Positions 8,348-17,400 of a DNA stretch of 64,000 bases are shown here, one piece after another. Within the stretch, counting starts at the first letter, position 1. Each line of letters opens with the position of its first letter. Where the stretch lies: assembly GCF_003033885.1 (NCBI RefSeq), contig NZ_CP024081.1:4176-68175 (forward strand), written 5' to 3'. Source of the DNA: Pseudomonas rhizophila (GTDB taxonomy: Bacteria; Pseudomonadota; Gammaproteobacteria; Pseudomonadales; Pseudomonadaceae). The position numbers were made by a program, and so were the translations under genes. The notes under the pieces are model-generated. The model saw nothing but the letters and a program-made list of their open reading frames with translations. It made no database searches and was not told the origin of the DNA.

Positions 8348-9663
8348 ACGCGCCGATCACGGGCAGCGCCGAACAGGTATTTGCCCGATTCCTCGACCTG
8401 GAGCGCCAGACGCGGGCTGCGCGTACCCCGGCGCAACTGAGTTACAGCCTGGTCAACGATGGTCAGGCCCTGTTCGGGTTCCGACATGCCGCGTTGTTGA
8501 TCGCCGGCAAGGTCCAGGCGGTGACCGGCGTCAGTGCCGTGGATCCGAACGCACCGTTCGTGGCGTTTGTCGAGCAGGCGGTGGCGCAGCTGTTCAAAAA
8601 AGGCTTGCTGAACCAGGCCCGGGTTATTGCCGCCGATGGGGTGAGCGACTCCATTCAGGCGGACTGGCGAAGCCTGTCGGCGGGGCAGGTGTTCTGGCTG
8701 CCGTTGATCGATCATCAGGGGCAGGTGTTCGGCGGTTTGTGGCTGGCCCGTGACCTGCCATGGCCCCCCTCTGAACAAGTGCTGCTGTCGCAACTGGGCG
8801 ACACCTATAGCCACGCCTGGCTGACGCTGCAACCGCGCAAACCGTGGCGCTTGCGCTGGACCCGCAAGCGTCAGGTCGCCTTGGTGGCGGTGCTGCTGTT
8901 GGGCTTGCTGGTTCCTGTCCGTCAGTCGGTATTGGCCCCGGCCGAAGTGGTGCCGCTGGGCGGGCAGGTGGTGGCGGCGCCTTTGGACGGGGTGATCGCC
9001 CAATTCCTGGTCAAACCCAACCAGAGCGTCAAGAGCGGCGACTTGCTGTTGCGCTTCGAAAGCACCAGTCTCAAGGCCCAGGCCGATGTGGCCGAGCGCG
9101 TGTTGGGCGTGGCCGAGGCGGAACTCAAGGCTAACGCTCAGCGCGCGTTTGCCGATGCCGAGTCGAGTTCGAAGATTGATCTGTTGGCCGCTCGCGTCGA
9201 GCAGAAACGCGCCGAACGCGACTATGCAATCGAGTTGCTCAAGCGCAGTGAAGTGCGCGCCGAACGGGACGGTATTGCGGTATTTGCCGATGCAGAACGT
9301 TGGCTCGGCAAGCCGGTGCAGACGGGGGAGCGGTTGATGGAAATCGCCGACCCGAACCAGGCCGAATTGCGTATTGAGCTGGCGGTGGGCGACGCGATTG
9401 ACCTGGCCCCCGGTGCCCAGGTGGCGTTGTTCCTCGACAGCGACCCGTTGCAGCGACACCTGGCCAGGCTCGAACGTTCGGCCTACGAGGCGCAACCCAC
9501 AGCTGCCGGGCAACTGGCGTATCGCCTGGACGCGCGTTTCGATGACGCGGCGCCGCGCATCGGCCTGCGGGGCACGGCGAAAATTTTCGGCGATCGCGCC
9601 CCGCTGGCGCTGTACCTGTTGCGTCGACCACTGGCCGGCTTGCGCCAGAGCGTGGGTCTGTAG
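8344..9663 (+). CDS. GAF-like domain fused to HlyD-type adaptor
   Basis: 439 residues; the GTG start overlaps the preceding stop (GTGA). Residues 1-155 look like a small-molecule sensor of the GAF type (LSYSLVNDGQALFGFRHAALLIA; WLPLIDHQGQVFGGLWLAR). A basic stop-transfer (PWRLRWTRKRQ) precedes one membrane segment near 178-197. The periplasmic part has lipoyl half-motifs (GGQVVAAPLDGVIAQFLVKPNQ) and an alpha-hairpin (about 240-295). Thus a probably cytoplasmic sensor is joined to a periplasmic adaptor, unlike LapC, which has only a short cytoplasmic tail. It ends one base before the next ATG, so the three exporter genes are translationally coupled. The GAF assignment is from pattern and length only. 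Confidence 0.75.
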   Translation: MNAPITGSAEQVFARFLDLERQTRAARTPAQLSYSLVNDGQALFGFRHAALLIAGKVQAVTGVSAVDPNAPFVAFVEQAVAQLFKKGLLNQARVIAADGVSDSIQADWRSLSAGQVFWLPLIDHQGQVFGGLWLARDLPWPPSEQVLLSQLGDTYSHAWLTLQPRKPWRLRWTRKRQVALVAVLLLGLLVPVRQSVLAPAEVVPLGGQVVAAPLDGVIAQFLVKPNQSVKSGDLLLRFESTSLKAQADVAERVLGVAEAELKANAQRAFADAESSSKIDLLAARVEQKRAERDYAIELLKRSEVRAERDGIAVFADAERWLGKPVQTGERLMEIADPNQAELRIELAVGDAIDLAPGAQVALFLDSDPLQRHLARLERSAYEAQPTAAGQLAYRLDARFDDAAPRIGLRGTAKIFGDRAPLALYLLRRPLAGLRQSVGL

Positions 9664-9664
9664 C

Positions 9665-11761
9665 ATGGGACTGCCGAGCCTGCGGCCAGACCTGCAATTG
9701 TCCCCGGCGGCCCCGGACCCGGACGGCTCCCCTCAATGGACCCTGGCCGATCCGGTACGCGGGCGCTATTTCAAGCTTGGCGCGGCGGCGATGCGCATGC
9801 TGCGGCACTGGTCCCTTGGTGAGCCGGAACAGGTGCTGCAAGCCGCGAACCGTGAGCCGGGCCTTCCGCTCAATAATGAGTCGCTGGAGCAATTGCTGGG
9901 CTTTTTGCGAGGTCACGATCTGATCAGCGCCATGGACCCGCAACAGCGCGACAGCTATCAGTTCAAGACGGCCGCCCAGCGCCAGAGCCTGTGGCAGATC
10001 CTGCTGCACCAGTATCTGTTTTTTCGCATTCCGTTGTGGCGCCCGGATGCTTTTCTCAATCGCGCCTGGCCGTTTCTCGCACGGTACGGGCCCGCCATCC
10101 TGCGGTATGGCATGCCGCTGACCCTGGGCGTGGGTATTTTTCTGGTGTCGCGGGACTGGCAGCGCTTCGTGGCGACGTTTCCGCACCTGTTCAGCCTGGG
10201 TGGCGCGCTGGCGTTCGCGGTGGCGTTGTTCTTCGCCAAGTTGTGCCACGAGTTCGGTCATGCCTTCATGGCCAAGCGCGCCGGTTGCCGTGTGCAGAGC
10301 ATGGGCGTGGCATTCATGGTGCTGTTGCCGATGTTCTACACCGACGTCAGCGACGCCTGGCGGGTCAATGATCGTCGTGCCCGGCTGCTGATCGGCGCCG
10401 GCGGTGTACTGGCCGAATTGCTGCTGGCGTGCATCGCGTTGCTGGCCTGGTCGCTGTTGCCCGACGGACCGGCCCGCACCGCAGCGTTCATGTTGGCCAG
10501 CGCCACCTGGATCACCACGTTGATCATCAACCTTAACCCCTTCATGCGCTTCGACGGTTATTTTCTGCTCAGTGATTTCTGGGCAGTGGATAACCTCCAG
10601 GGGCGAGCGTTTGCGTTGTGCCGCTGGCGTTTGCGTGAAGCCTTGTTCGGTTATGGCGCGCCGGCTCCGGAACCCTGGACGCCGACAATGCGTCGTCGCT
10701 TACTGGTGTGGGGATACGGCGCCTGGCTATGGCGCGCGGCGTTGTTTTTGGGTATTGCCCTGGCGGTCTATCACCTGTTCTTCAAGGTGCTGGGCATTTT
10801 CCTGATGTTGGTGGAATTGGTGTGGTTCATTTTTATGCCCATCGTGAACGAATGGCGGCAGTGGTGGAGCCGGCGCGAGCAGGCCCATGGTCCGCGAGTG
10901 CTGCTCAGTGGCCTGGTGTTACTGGCGTTGGCGTTGGTGCTGCTGTTGCCCTGGCGTAGCGCCGTGGAGGTGCCGGTCATGCTCGAGGCCGGTCGCGCCA
11001 GTGCCTTGCATGCGCCGGTGGCGGCGCGGATCAAACAAGTGAATGTGCATGACGGCCAGACCGTGGCCCAGGGCGATGTGTTGATCGAGCTGGAGTCGCC
11101 GGACATGGCCTCGCGCCTGGCGATTGTGCGTCGGGAAATCGAGATCCAGCAGTTGCAGATGCGTCGCCAGGCCGGACGCAGCGAAACCGCCGCCGATGCC
11201 GGTATCGTCGAACAACAACTGGCCGAAGCGGTGGCCGAATACCGGGGCCTGGTCGCCCAGCGTGAGCGCCTGCTGTTACGCGCGCCCCATGCCGGACAGG
11301 TGCGTGATCTGTTACCACAGTTGTCGGTGGGGCGCTGGTTGTCGCCCACACAGCCGCTGGCGCGGGTGGTACAGGCCGACTCCCGCTTACGCGGCTACCT
11401 GACCGAAGCCGAGCTTTGGCGGGTCGAACCCGGGGCCACGGGGCGTTTCATTGCTGACGATCCGATGCACCCCTCGATTGCCGTGCAATTGAACGAGATC
11501 GACACCAATGGCGTGGCCTGGGTCGAGCAACAGGCGTTGACGTCGGATCACCACGGGCCGATCGCGGTACGGCGTGACTCGCAGCAACGGGCGGAGCCGG
11601 TGCAGGCGCAATATGGCGTGCGTTTAAGTGCTGTTGATAACACGCCTGCGCCGGCGCAACCGCTGCGTGGCGTAGTGGTGTTGCAGGGGCACGGTGAGTC
11701 GGTGTTGGGAGCGACCTGGCGTCGGCTGGCGGCGCTGGGTGTCAGGGAAAGCGGGTTTTAA
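9665..11761 (+). CDS. PqqD-like / M50 metalloprotease / HlyD fusion membrane protein
   Basis: 698 residues from the ATG at 9665, one base after the previous stop; longer open frame upstream is only overlap. Three parts are visible. Residues 1-95 resemble a PqqD-type winged-helix domain (WTLADPVRGRYFKLG; LLGFLRGHDLIS). Residues 100-420 are a polytopic site-2-protease-like domain with zinc motif HEFGH (195-199) and the distal NPFMRFDG (291-298) that supplies the third ligand. After membrane segments, residues 435-690 carry a periplasmic HlyD-like lipoyl/hairpin module (LHAPVAARIKQVNVHDGQTV; LRAPHAGQVRDLLPQ). No Walker motifs are present. It probably forms the inner-membrane core of an exporter; whether the protease cuts cargo is unknown. 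Confidence 0.8.
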   Translation: MGLPSLRPDLQLSPAAPDPDGSPQWTLADPVRGRYFKLGAAAMRMLRHWSLGEPEQVLQAANREPGLPLNNESLEQLLGFLRGHDLISAMDPQQRDSYQFKTAAQRQSLWQILLHQYLFFRIPLWRPDAFLNRAWPFLARYGPAILRYGMPLTLGVGIFLVSRDWQRFVATFPHLFSLGGALAFAVALFFAKLCHEFGHAFMAKRAGCRVQSMGVAFMVLLPMFYTDVSDAWRVNDRRARLLIGAGGVLAELLLACIALLAWSLLPDGPARTAAFMLASATWITTLIINLNPFMRFDGYFLLSDFWAVDNLQGRAFALCRWRLREALFGYGAPAPEPWTPTMRRRLLVWGYGAWLWRAALFLGIALAVYHLFFKVLGIFLMLVELVWFIFMPIVNEWRQWWSRREQAHGPRVLLSGLVLLALALVLLLPWRSAVEVPVMLEAGRASALHAPVAARIKQVNVHDGQTVAQGDVLIELESPDMASRLAIVRREIEIQQLQMRRQAGRSETAADAGIVEQQLAEAVAEYRGLVAQRERLLLRAPHAGQVRDLLPQLSVGRWLSPTQPLARVVQADSRLRGYLTEAELWRVEPGATGRFIADDPMHPSIAVQLNEIDTNGVAWVEQQALTSDHHGPIAVRRDSQQRAEPVQAQYGVRLSAVDNTPAPAQPLRGVVVLQGHGESVLGATWRRLAALGVRESGF

Positions 11762-11770
11762 GGAGCGAGC

Positions 11771-12262
11771 ATGAATTCAGTGGCGGCGGAGGGGTTGGTG
11801 GTACGGCCATCGCAGGTCAGCGATGGGCCGTTTCTGCAGAGTCTTTACCAGACGGCGCGAGCGGATCTGCAATGGATCGACGGCGAGCACGAGCAAGTAC
11901 AGCAGGTGATCGCACAGCAGTTCCAGGTGCAGGAGCAAGGGCTTGGGGATAACTTCCCCAACGCCATGCATTACGTCGTGGAAAAGCTCGGCACCGCCAT
12001 TGGCGCCTTGAGCACTGATTTTGGCCCCAATGAAATCCGTGTGCTGTACCTGGCGTTCATCCCCCAGGCGCGCGGGCAAGGTTACGGTCGGGCCGTGCTG
12101 CAAGGGGTACAGAAAGCCGCACAACAGATCCGCTGCCCGGTGGCGACCGTGGTCTGGAGCAGTAACCCGCACGCACGCCAGCATTACCTGGCATTGGGCT
12201 TTGAAGTGCAGGAGCGCAACCCGGCGGCGGAGCGGCTGGTTTGGTATCCGAAGGGGAACTGA
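11771..12262 (+). CDS. GNAT-family N-acetyltransferase
   Basis: 163 residues with AAGGAGCGAGC directly before the ATG. The GNAT fold is shown by VLYLAFIPQARGQGYGRAVLQGV (beta4 plus the acetyl-CoA pyrophosphate loop, about 93-115) and the C-terminal VVWSSNPHARQHYLALGFEV that is typical of N-acyltransferases. It follows the M50/HlyD gene by nine bases and so closes that operon. The substrate is unknown; by position it could modify the secreted protein or a component of the exporter. A doublet of REP sequences follows. Confidence 0.85.
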   Translation: MNSVAAEGLVVRPSQVSDGPFLQSLYQTARADLQWIDGEHEQVQQVIAQQFQVQEQGLGDNFPNAMHYVVEKLGTAIGALSTDFGPNEIRVLYLAFIPQARGQGYGRAVLQGVQKAAQQIRCPVATVVWSSNPHARQHYLALGFEVQERNPAAERLVWYPKGN

Positions 12263-12277
12263 GCTGCTTCTGGCTCG

Positions 12278-12367
12278 TGTGGGAGCGAGCCTGCTCGCGA
12301 TAGCGGTGGTTCAGTTTGAAGTGATGTTGGCTATGCCACCGTCATCGCGAGCAGGCTCGCTCCCACA
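12278..12367. repeat. REP doublet (REPIN)
   Basis: Two inverted REP cores, TGTGGGAGCGAGCCTGCTCG and its complement, about 37 bases apart, between the GNAT gene and the convergent DUF6916 gene. Confidence 0.88.
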
Positions 12368-12382
12368 AGGGATCATCAGTCT

Positions 12383-12694
12383 TCAGTTAAACGCAATGTA
12401 GAAATACCCCAGCGCCGGATCCCGTCCCATGGGCGGTATCCGCGACACAAACACCCCTTCGAGTCTTCCCAGTTCTGGCACCTCCAGGCCACAGGGCCCG
12501 TCCACGAAGTCCGTGTTCTGCAGGCTGTTGAACTCCACGCTGAACGGCATGCGCTCAGCGTTCGGCATCTTCGCCCGAGGTGCTTGCTCGAGGGTTTCGA
12601 ACCGCACGGGCAGGGTACTTCCATCGGGTAGGGTCAGGTTGCTGACCTGGCCCAGCAGCGGCTGGAAATGACGGCTTTGGACTTGCAGCAGCAT
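12383..12694 (-). CDS. Small DUF6916-type protein
   Basis: 103 residues. The pattern MLLQVQSRHFQPLLGQ...FETLEQAPRAKMPNAERMPFSVEF and the end ALGYFYIAFN are those of the DUF6916 family, as I recall it, which accompanies tail-collar proteins in pseudomonads. It has no signal peptide or membrane segment and looks like a single beta-rich domain. It lies 46 bases downstream of the tail-collar gene on the same strand and probably shares its transcript. Function unknown. Confidence 0.65.
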   Translation of the reverse strand: MLLQVQSRHFQPLLGQVSNLTLPDGSTLPVRFETLEQAPRAKMPNAERMPFSVEFNSLQNTDFVDGPCGLEVPELGRLEGVFVSRIPPMGRDPALGYFYIAFN

Positions 12695-12740
12695 CTCGGC
12701 GCTCCAAAAGGCCGGAGGACCGCAGCCCTCCGGCGGGTGA

Positions 12741-13328
12741 TCAGTTACGGGAGGGGAAAAAGCCTTGCAGGGCGATGCTGAAGTTGATCGCCAGGAACGG
12801 GTTCATGATCGCCATCGGTGTACTGCTTCCCGCTGGGGACACCGTGCCGCTGATGGTGGTGGTCACGCCTTGCAGCGCTACCGGTGAAGCGCCGAGCTGG
12901 TCGGAATAGATATTCGCTGCGCCCGGTCCGGTGCCCGAGGTGCCGATGAACGAGTTGGTGGCCGTTGGAGTATTCACCGGATTGCTGGCCGGGTTCGCCA
13001 GCTGCAAAGCGGTCGCGGCGGTAGCCCCTGTGAGGGCGTGAGTGTGCGCGGGCAGGTTGGCCTGCGTCGCGGTGACGTTTTCGGTGCCGGAGATTTCGCC
13101 GATGACACGCGGCGTCAGGCCCAAACCGTTGCCCATGCCCATGGGCAGGCGACCCTGCAGGTTGGGGAGCATGAAGGTGGTCTGGCCGTTGCCCCCGTAC
13201 GTCACGCCGATCAGGGCGAATAAGGTTTGGTACTGGGAAAGGGCAAGCGTCTGCCCGTTGCACAGGGCCCAATCTCTGGGCGCGAAGTTAAAGGCGAACG
13301 ACTGGATAGTGCCGATGAATACTTCCAT
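12741..13328 (-). CDS. Phage tail-collar (MdpB-like) protein
   Basis: 195 residues from the ATG at 13328, preceded by GAGGA; the longer upstream frame is not conserved in type. The first 70 residues are the tail-collar domain: MEVFIGTIQSFAFNFAPRDW, ALCNGQTLALSQYQTLFALIG and MLPNLQGRLPMGMG. A Ser/Thr/Ala/Pro-rich middle follows and the end is LAINFSIALQGFFPSRN. Such proteins, called microcystin-dependent-like or tail fibre proteins, occur outside phages, often in sets of three; here there is one, and no other phage gene is near. It sits inside the exporter locus on the opposite strand, so it may be a surface fibre rather than a phage remnant. That role is inference. Confidence 0.82.
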   Translation of the reverse strand: MEVFIGTIQSFAFNFAPRDWALCNGQTLALSQYQTLFALIGVTYGGNGQTTFMLPNLQGRLPMGMGNGLGLTPRVIGEISGTENVTATQANLPAHTHALTGATAATALQLANPASNPVNTPTATNSFIGTSGTGPGAANIYSDQLGASPVALQGVTTTISGTVSPAGSSTPMAIMNPFLAINFSIALQGFFPSRN

Positions 13329-13577
13329 AGAATCCTCATCCATCAGGTTATTGGTATGGCGACTCGTCACGCACGGCTGAGCGTAGACCGAGATATTTCA
13401 TTCTGCTGGGCTGGAAGGGAGGAAAAATGTTGTCCAGTGGCTTAATCGATTCAGGTTCGCATGGCGCCTATACCGTCCATCTTTTTTACAGATCTGGCTG
13501 GGTTTGATATCAAAGTAGTACTAGTCGCGGATTATTTCCTCAGCTACGCTTTGCGCTACAAATGGAATACAAACAAG

Positions 13578-14423
13578 GTGAAGGGATTGCCGCAGTTTCA
13601 CTTTATCTCCGGTTTACCGCGCTCGGGCTCGACCCTGCTTTCTGCCATTTTGCTGCAGAACCCGCGCTTTCATGCCGGCATGACCAGCCCCGTCGGTTCG
13701 CTGTTCAGCAGCGTCCTGCAGCAATGCAGCGCCGGCAGTGAGTTTGGCTCGGTGATCGACACCGACCTGCGCCGTCGCCTGTTGCGCGGGCTGTTCGACT
13801 CCTACTACGCCGACAAGGCCGACAAACCCGTCATCTTCGATACAAATCGCCAGTGGTGCGCCCGCTTGCCTGCGTTGCAGGACCTGTTCCCCCAGGCCAA
13901 GACCATCGCCTGCGTGCGCAACGTCGCCTGGGTGCTGGACAGCCTGGAGCGGCTTTACCGCGCCAATCCGTTCGAGAACACCAAGCTGTTCAATGACGAT
14001 GACGAGCGCAACACCGTCTACAGCCGCTGCGAAACCCTGGCCCAGCGCAACCGCCTGGTTGGCTTTGCCTGGACAGCGCTCAAAGAGGCGTATTACGGCG
14101 AAAACGCCGAGTCCATGTTGATCGTCGACTATGACCTGTTGAGCCAGGCCCCGGAGCGGGTGATGCGCCTGGTGTACGAGTTCATCGGTGAGCCCTGGTT
14201 CGAACACGACTTCAATCACTTGACCTATGACGCACCGGCCTTCGACCAGGCCTTGGGCGTTGCCGGCCTGCACAAGGTCAAGCCCAAGGTCGCGCCGCAA
14301 GCCCGGCGGACCTTGTTGCCGCCGGATCTGTTTGAAAAGTATGCCGAGTTGTCGTTCTGGCGCGATGGGTCCGCCAGCGCTGCCAATGTCATTCGTATGA
14401 AAACCGACGCCGCGGTCAACTGA
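13578..14423 (+). CDS. Sulfotransferase-family protein 1
   Basis: 281 residues from the GTG at 13578, which gives MKGLPQFHFISGLPRSGSTLL; the open frame extends to 13461 but that stretch looks non-coding. Residues 8-20 hold the P-loop-like 5'-phosphosulfate site (SGLPRSGSTLLS), and KTIACVRNVAWVLDSLERL near 108-126 is the 3'-phosphate region. The end is WRDGSASAANVIRMKTDAAVN. It would transfer sulfate from PAPS to a hydroxyl or amine. It lies 52 bases upstream of the giant LEPR-XLL gene on the same strand, which suggests that protein, or a glycan on it, as a substrate. The enzyme family is likely; the acceptor is unknown. Confidence 0.8.
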   Translation: MKGLPQFHFISGLPRSGSTLLSAILLQNPRFHAGMTSPVGSLFSSVLQQCSAGSEFGSVIDTDLRRRLLRGLFDSYYADKADKPVIFDTNRQWCARLPALQDLFPQAKTIACVRNVAWVLDSLERLYRANPFENTKLFNDDDERNTVYSRCETLAQRNRLVGFAWTALKEAYYGENAESMLIVDYDLLSQAPERVMRLVYEFIGEPWFEHDFNHLTYDAPAFDQALGVAGLHKVKPKVAPQARRTLLPPDLFEKYAELSFWRDGSASAANVIRMKTDAAVN

Positions 14424-14475
14424 TTCGCGGTTTTTTCATTTGCGTGTTTAAAAAGTTCGAGTCCAGGTGAACGTC

Positions 14476-17400
14476 ATGTGGTGGAGCAAAGGCAAATCGC
14501 GGGTAACCGAGGGCGCACAGGCCCTGGCATCGCCAATGATCATGTCCCTGGAGCCGCGAATGCTGTTCGACGGCGCGGTGGCGGCGACCGTGGCCGATGC
14601 CGCACAGGCGGACGCCCAACCCACTGCAGACGCGGCCAAGACGCCTGCGGCTGACCAGGCTTCAGACAGCCACGCGCCTCAAGGGCAGACCGATGCCACC
14701 CAGGCCGCTGTGCCCGGCAAGGCCGTGGTGTTTGTCGATTCCCGGGTCAAAGACTCGGCCAGCCTGCTCGAAGGCGTCGCGCCCGGTACCCAGGTGGTGC
14801 AACTGGATGCCACCAAGGACGGCCTGCAACAGATCGCCGATTACCTGGACACCCACCAAGGCATCAGCTCGGTGCAGATCATCGCCCACGGCAACGCCGG
14901 CGATCTCTGGTTGGGCAGCAGCTACCTGTCGGCGGACAACGTTGAGGCCCGCAGCGAGGTGCTGGCGCAGATCGGCCAGGACATGAACGCCGGTGGCGAT
15001 ATTCTGATCTATGGCTGCTACACCGCTGAAGGTGACCGTGGCCTGAGCCTGGTCAATTCACTGGCGCAGTTGACCGGCCGCGACGTGGCGGCGTCCATCG
15101 ATCGCACGGGCCTTGGCGGCGACTGGGACCTGGAAATCGCCACCGGCAACATCGAAAGTGCCAACGTGCTCTCGGCCACTGCCATGAGCGAGTACCAATG
15201 GGGCCTGGCCACCTGGACCGCTACCAACAACCTCAATTCCGGTATTGGTTCTCTGCGCGCCGCTTTGGATTCTGCGCAGAATGGTGACATTGTTACGTTC
15301 AATGCCGGCATGACTGTCGCATTGACCCAGGTGCTGGTGGTCGACAGCAACGTCACCATCGATGGCGATCTCAACAATGACAACGTGGCCGACGTCACCC
15401 TCGACGGGCAGTACCGCACCCAGATTATCAACGTGACGGCCGGCACCACGGCGACCCTCGATGGCCTGGTGATTACTCGCGGTATGGTGGCGGGTAACGG
15501 CGGTAATGGCGGCGACGATGCGCTGGTGTCAAAGGGCGGCGGGATCTATAACGCCGGCACCCTGACCCTGAGGAACGTCACCGTCACCGCGAACGCCGCT
15601 TCGGGTGGCGGCGGCGGTGGTGGTGTCACGCCGCAATACGCCGGCGGCGGTGGCGGCGGCGGTGGCGCGATCACTGGCGGTACCGGTGGCAAGGGCGGCG
15701 ATACCCTCAACGCCACTGGCTCCAACGGCTCGGCCGGCCAGGGCGGCGCCGGGGGTGGCTTCTTCAACATGGGCGGGCGTGGTGGTTCCTCCACCGGCGG
15801 GGCTGGCGGTTCCGCGTATCCGGGCTACAGCACCGGCTCCGCAGGCGGTACGGCCGTCAGCGGTGGGCTATCCATCGGTGGCGGTGGCGGTGGCGACGGC
15901 TATAACGATATTGGCGGCGCCGGTGGCGGAGCGGTCGGTGGTATCTACAACGACACCGGCGCGACCCTGCGAATCATCGGCAACTCGGTCATTTCCAACA
16001 ACGTCGGCGCGGGCGGCGGCGGTGGTGGCGGTGGCGCTGGCGGTGGTTACAACCACACGGGCGGTGCCGGCGGCGTCGGTGTCGGGGCCATCTGGAACAA
16101 AGGCTCGATCCTGATTACCGCCGCCAACTTCGCCGCCCTGGCCGGCAACGTCGGTGGCAGCGGCGTGGGTGGGACCAGTGCCGGCACCGCGGGTGTTTCG
16201 CCGGCGTCGGTGGCCAACGTCTACGGCGATGGCGGCACCATCAACACCAACTATGTGCCGGACGAGACGCCGCCCACCGCGACCGTCGTGGTGGCCAATA
16301 CCAACCTGAACTCCGGTGGCACGTCGCTGGTGACCATCACCTTCTCCGAAGCTGTCACCGGCCTCACTGCGGCCGACCTGACGGTGCAGAACGGCACCAT
16401 CGGCACCTTGACCAGCGGCGACGGTGGCATCACCTGGACCGGCACTCTGACCGCGGCCAGCAACATCGCCGACACCACCAACATCATCACCCTGAACAAC
16501 ACCGGGGTTGCCGACCTGGCCGGCAATGCCGGCGTGGGCACCACCGACTCGAACAACTACGTGGTCAACGACACCGTGGCGCCCACGGCGTCCATCGTGG
16601 TCAGCGATACTGCCCTTCGGGTCGGTGAAACCTCGTTGGTGACCATCACTTTCTCCGAAGCGGTCAGTGGTTTTACCGCAGCGGACCTGACGGTGGCCAA
16701 CGGCTCGATCAGCGGCCTGAGCTCCAGCGACGGTGGCATCACCTGGACGGCCACCTTCACACCGGACGCTGCGATCACCGACACTTCCAATCTCATTGTC
16801 CTGAATAACACCGGCGTGGCGGACCTCAATGGCAACGCCGGCGTGGGGACGACCAACTCCAACAACTACGCTATCGACACCCTGCGTCCGACAGCGACCA
16901 TCGTGGTCAGCGACACTGCCCTCAGGGTCGGTGAAACCTCGGTGGTGACCATCACCTTCAACGAGGCGGTGAGCGGTTTTACCACCGCTGACCTGACGGT
17001 TGCCAACGGTTCGGTTACCGGGTTGAGCAGCAGCGACGGCGGTATCACCTGGACCGGGACACTGACCCCGAGCGCCAGCATCAGCGACACCACCAACCTG
17101 ATCACACTGAACAACACCGGCATTGCCGATCTGTCCGGGAACGTTGGCACCGGCACCACCGATTCGAACAACTATGCAATCGACACGCTGCGTCCCACCG
17201 CCACCATCGTGGTGGCCGATACTGCGCTAAATATCGGCGAAACATCGCTGGTGACGATCACTTTCAGCGAAGCTGTCACGGGCTTTACCCTGGCAGACCT
17301 GACTGTGGCCAATGGCTCCTTGAGCGGGCTGAGCAGCAGCGACGGCGGCATCACCTGGACCGCGACGCTCACCCCGAGCGCCAGCATCAGCGACGCCACC

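Noticed and set aside
8062..9666. 534-residue minus-strand ORF
   Set aside because: Antisense of the GAF/HlyD gene; Gln/His/Arg-rich shadow composition.
12741..13328. Prophage remnant
   Set aside because: Only collar and DUF6916 genes; no integrase, attachment repeats or other phage genes.
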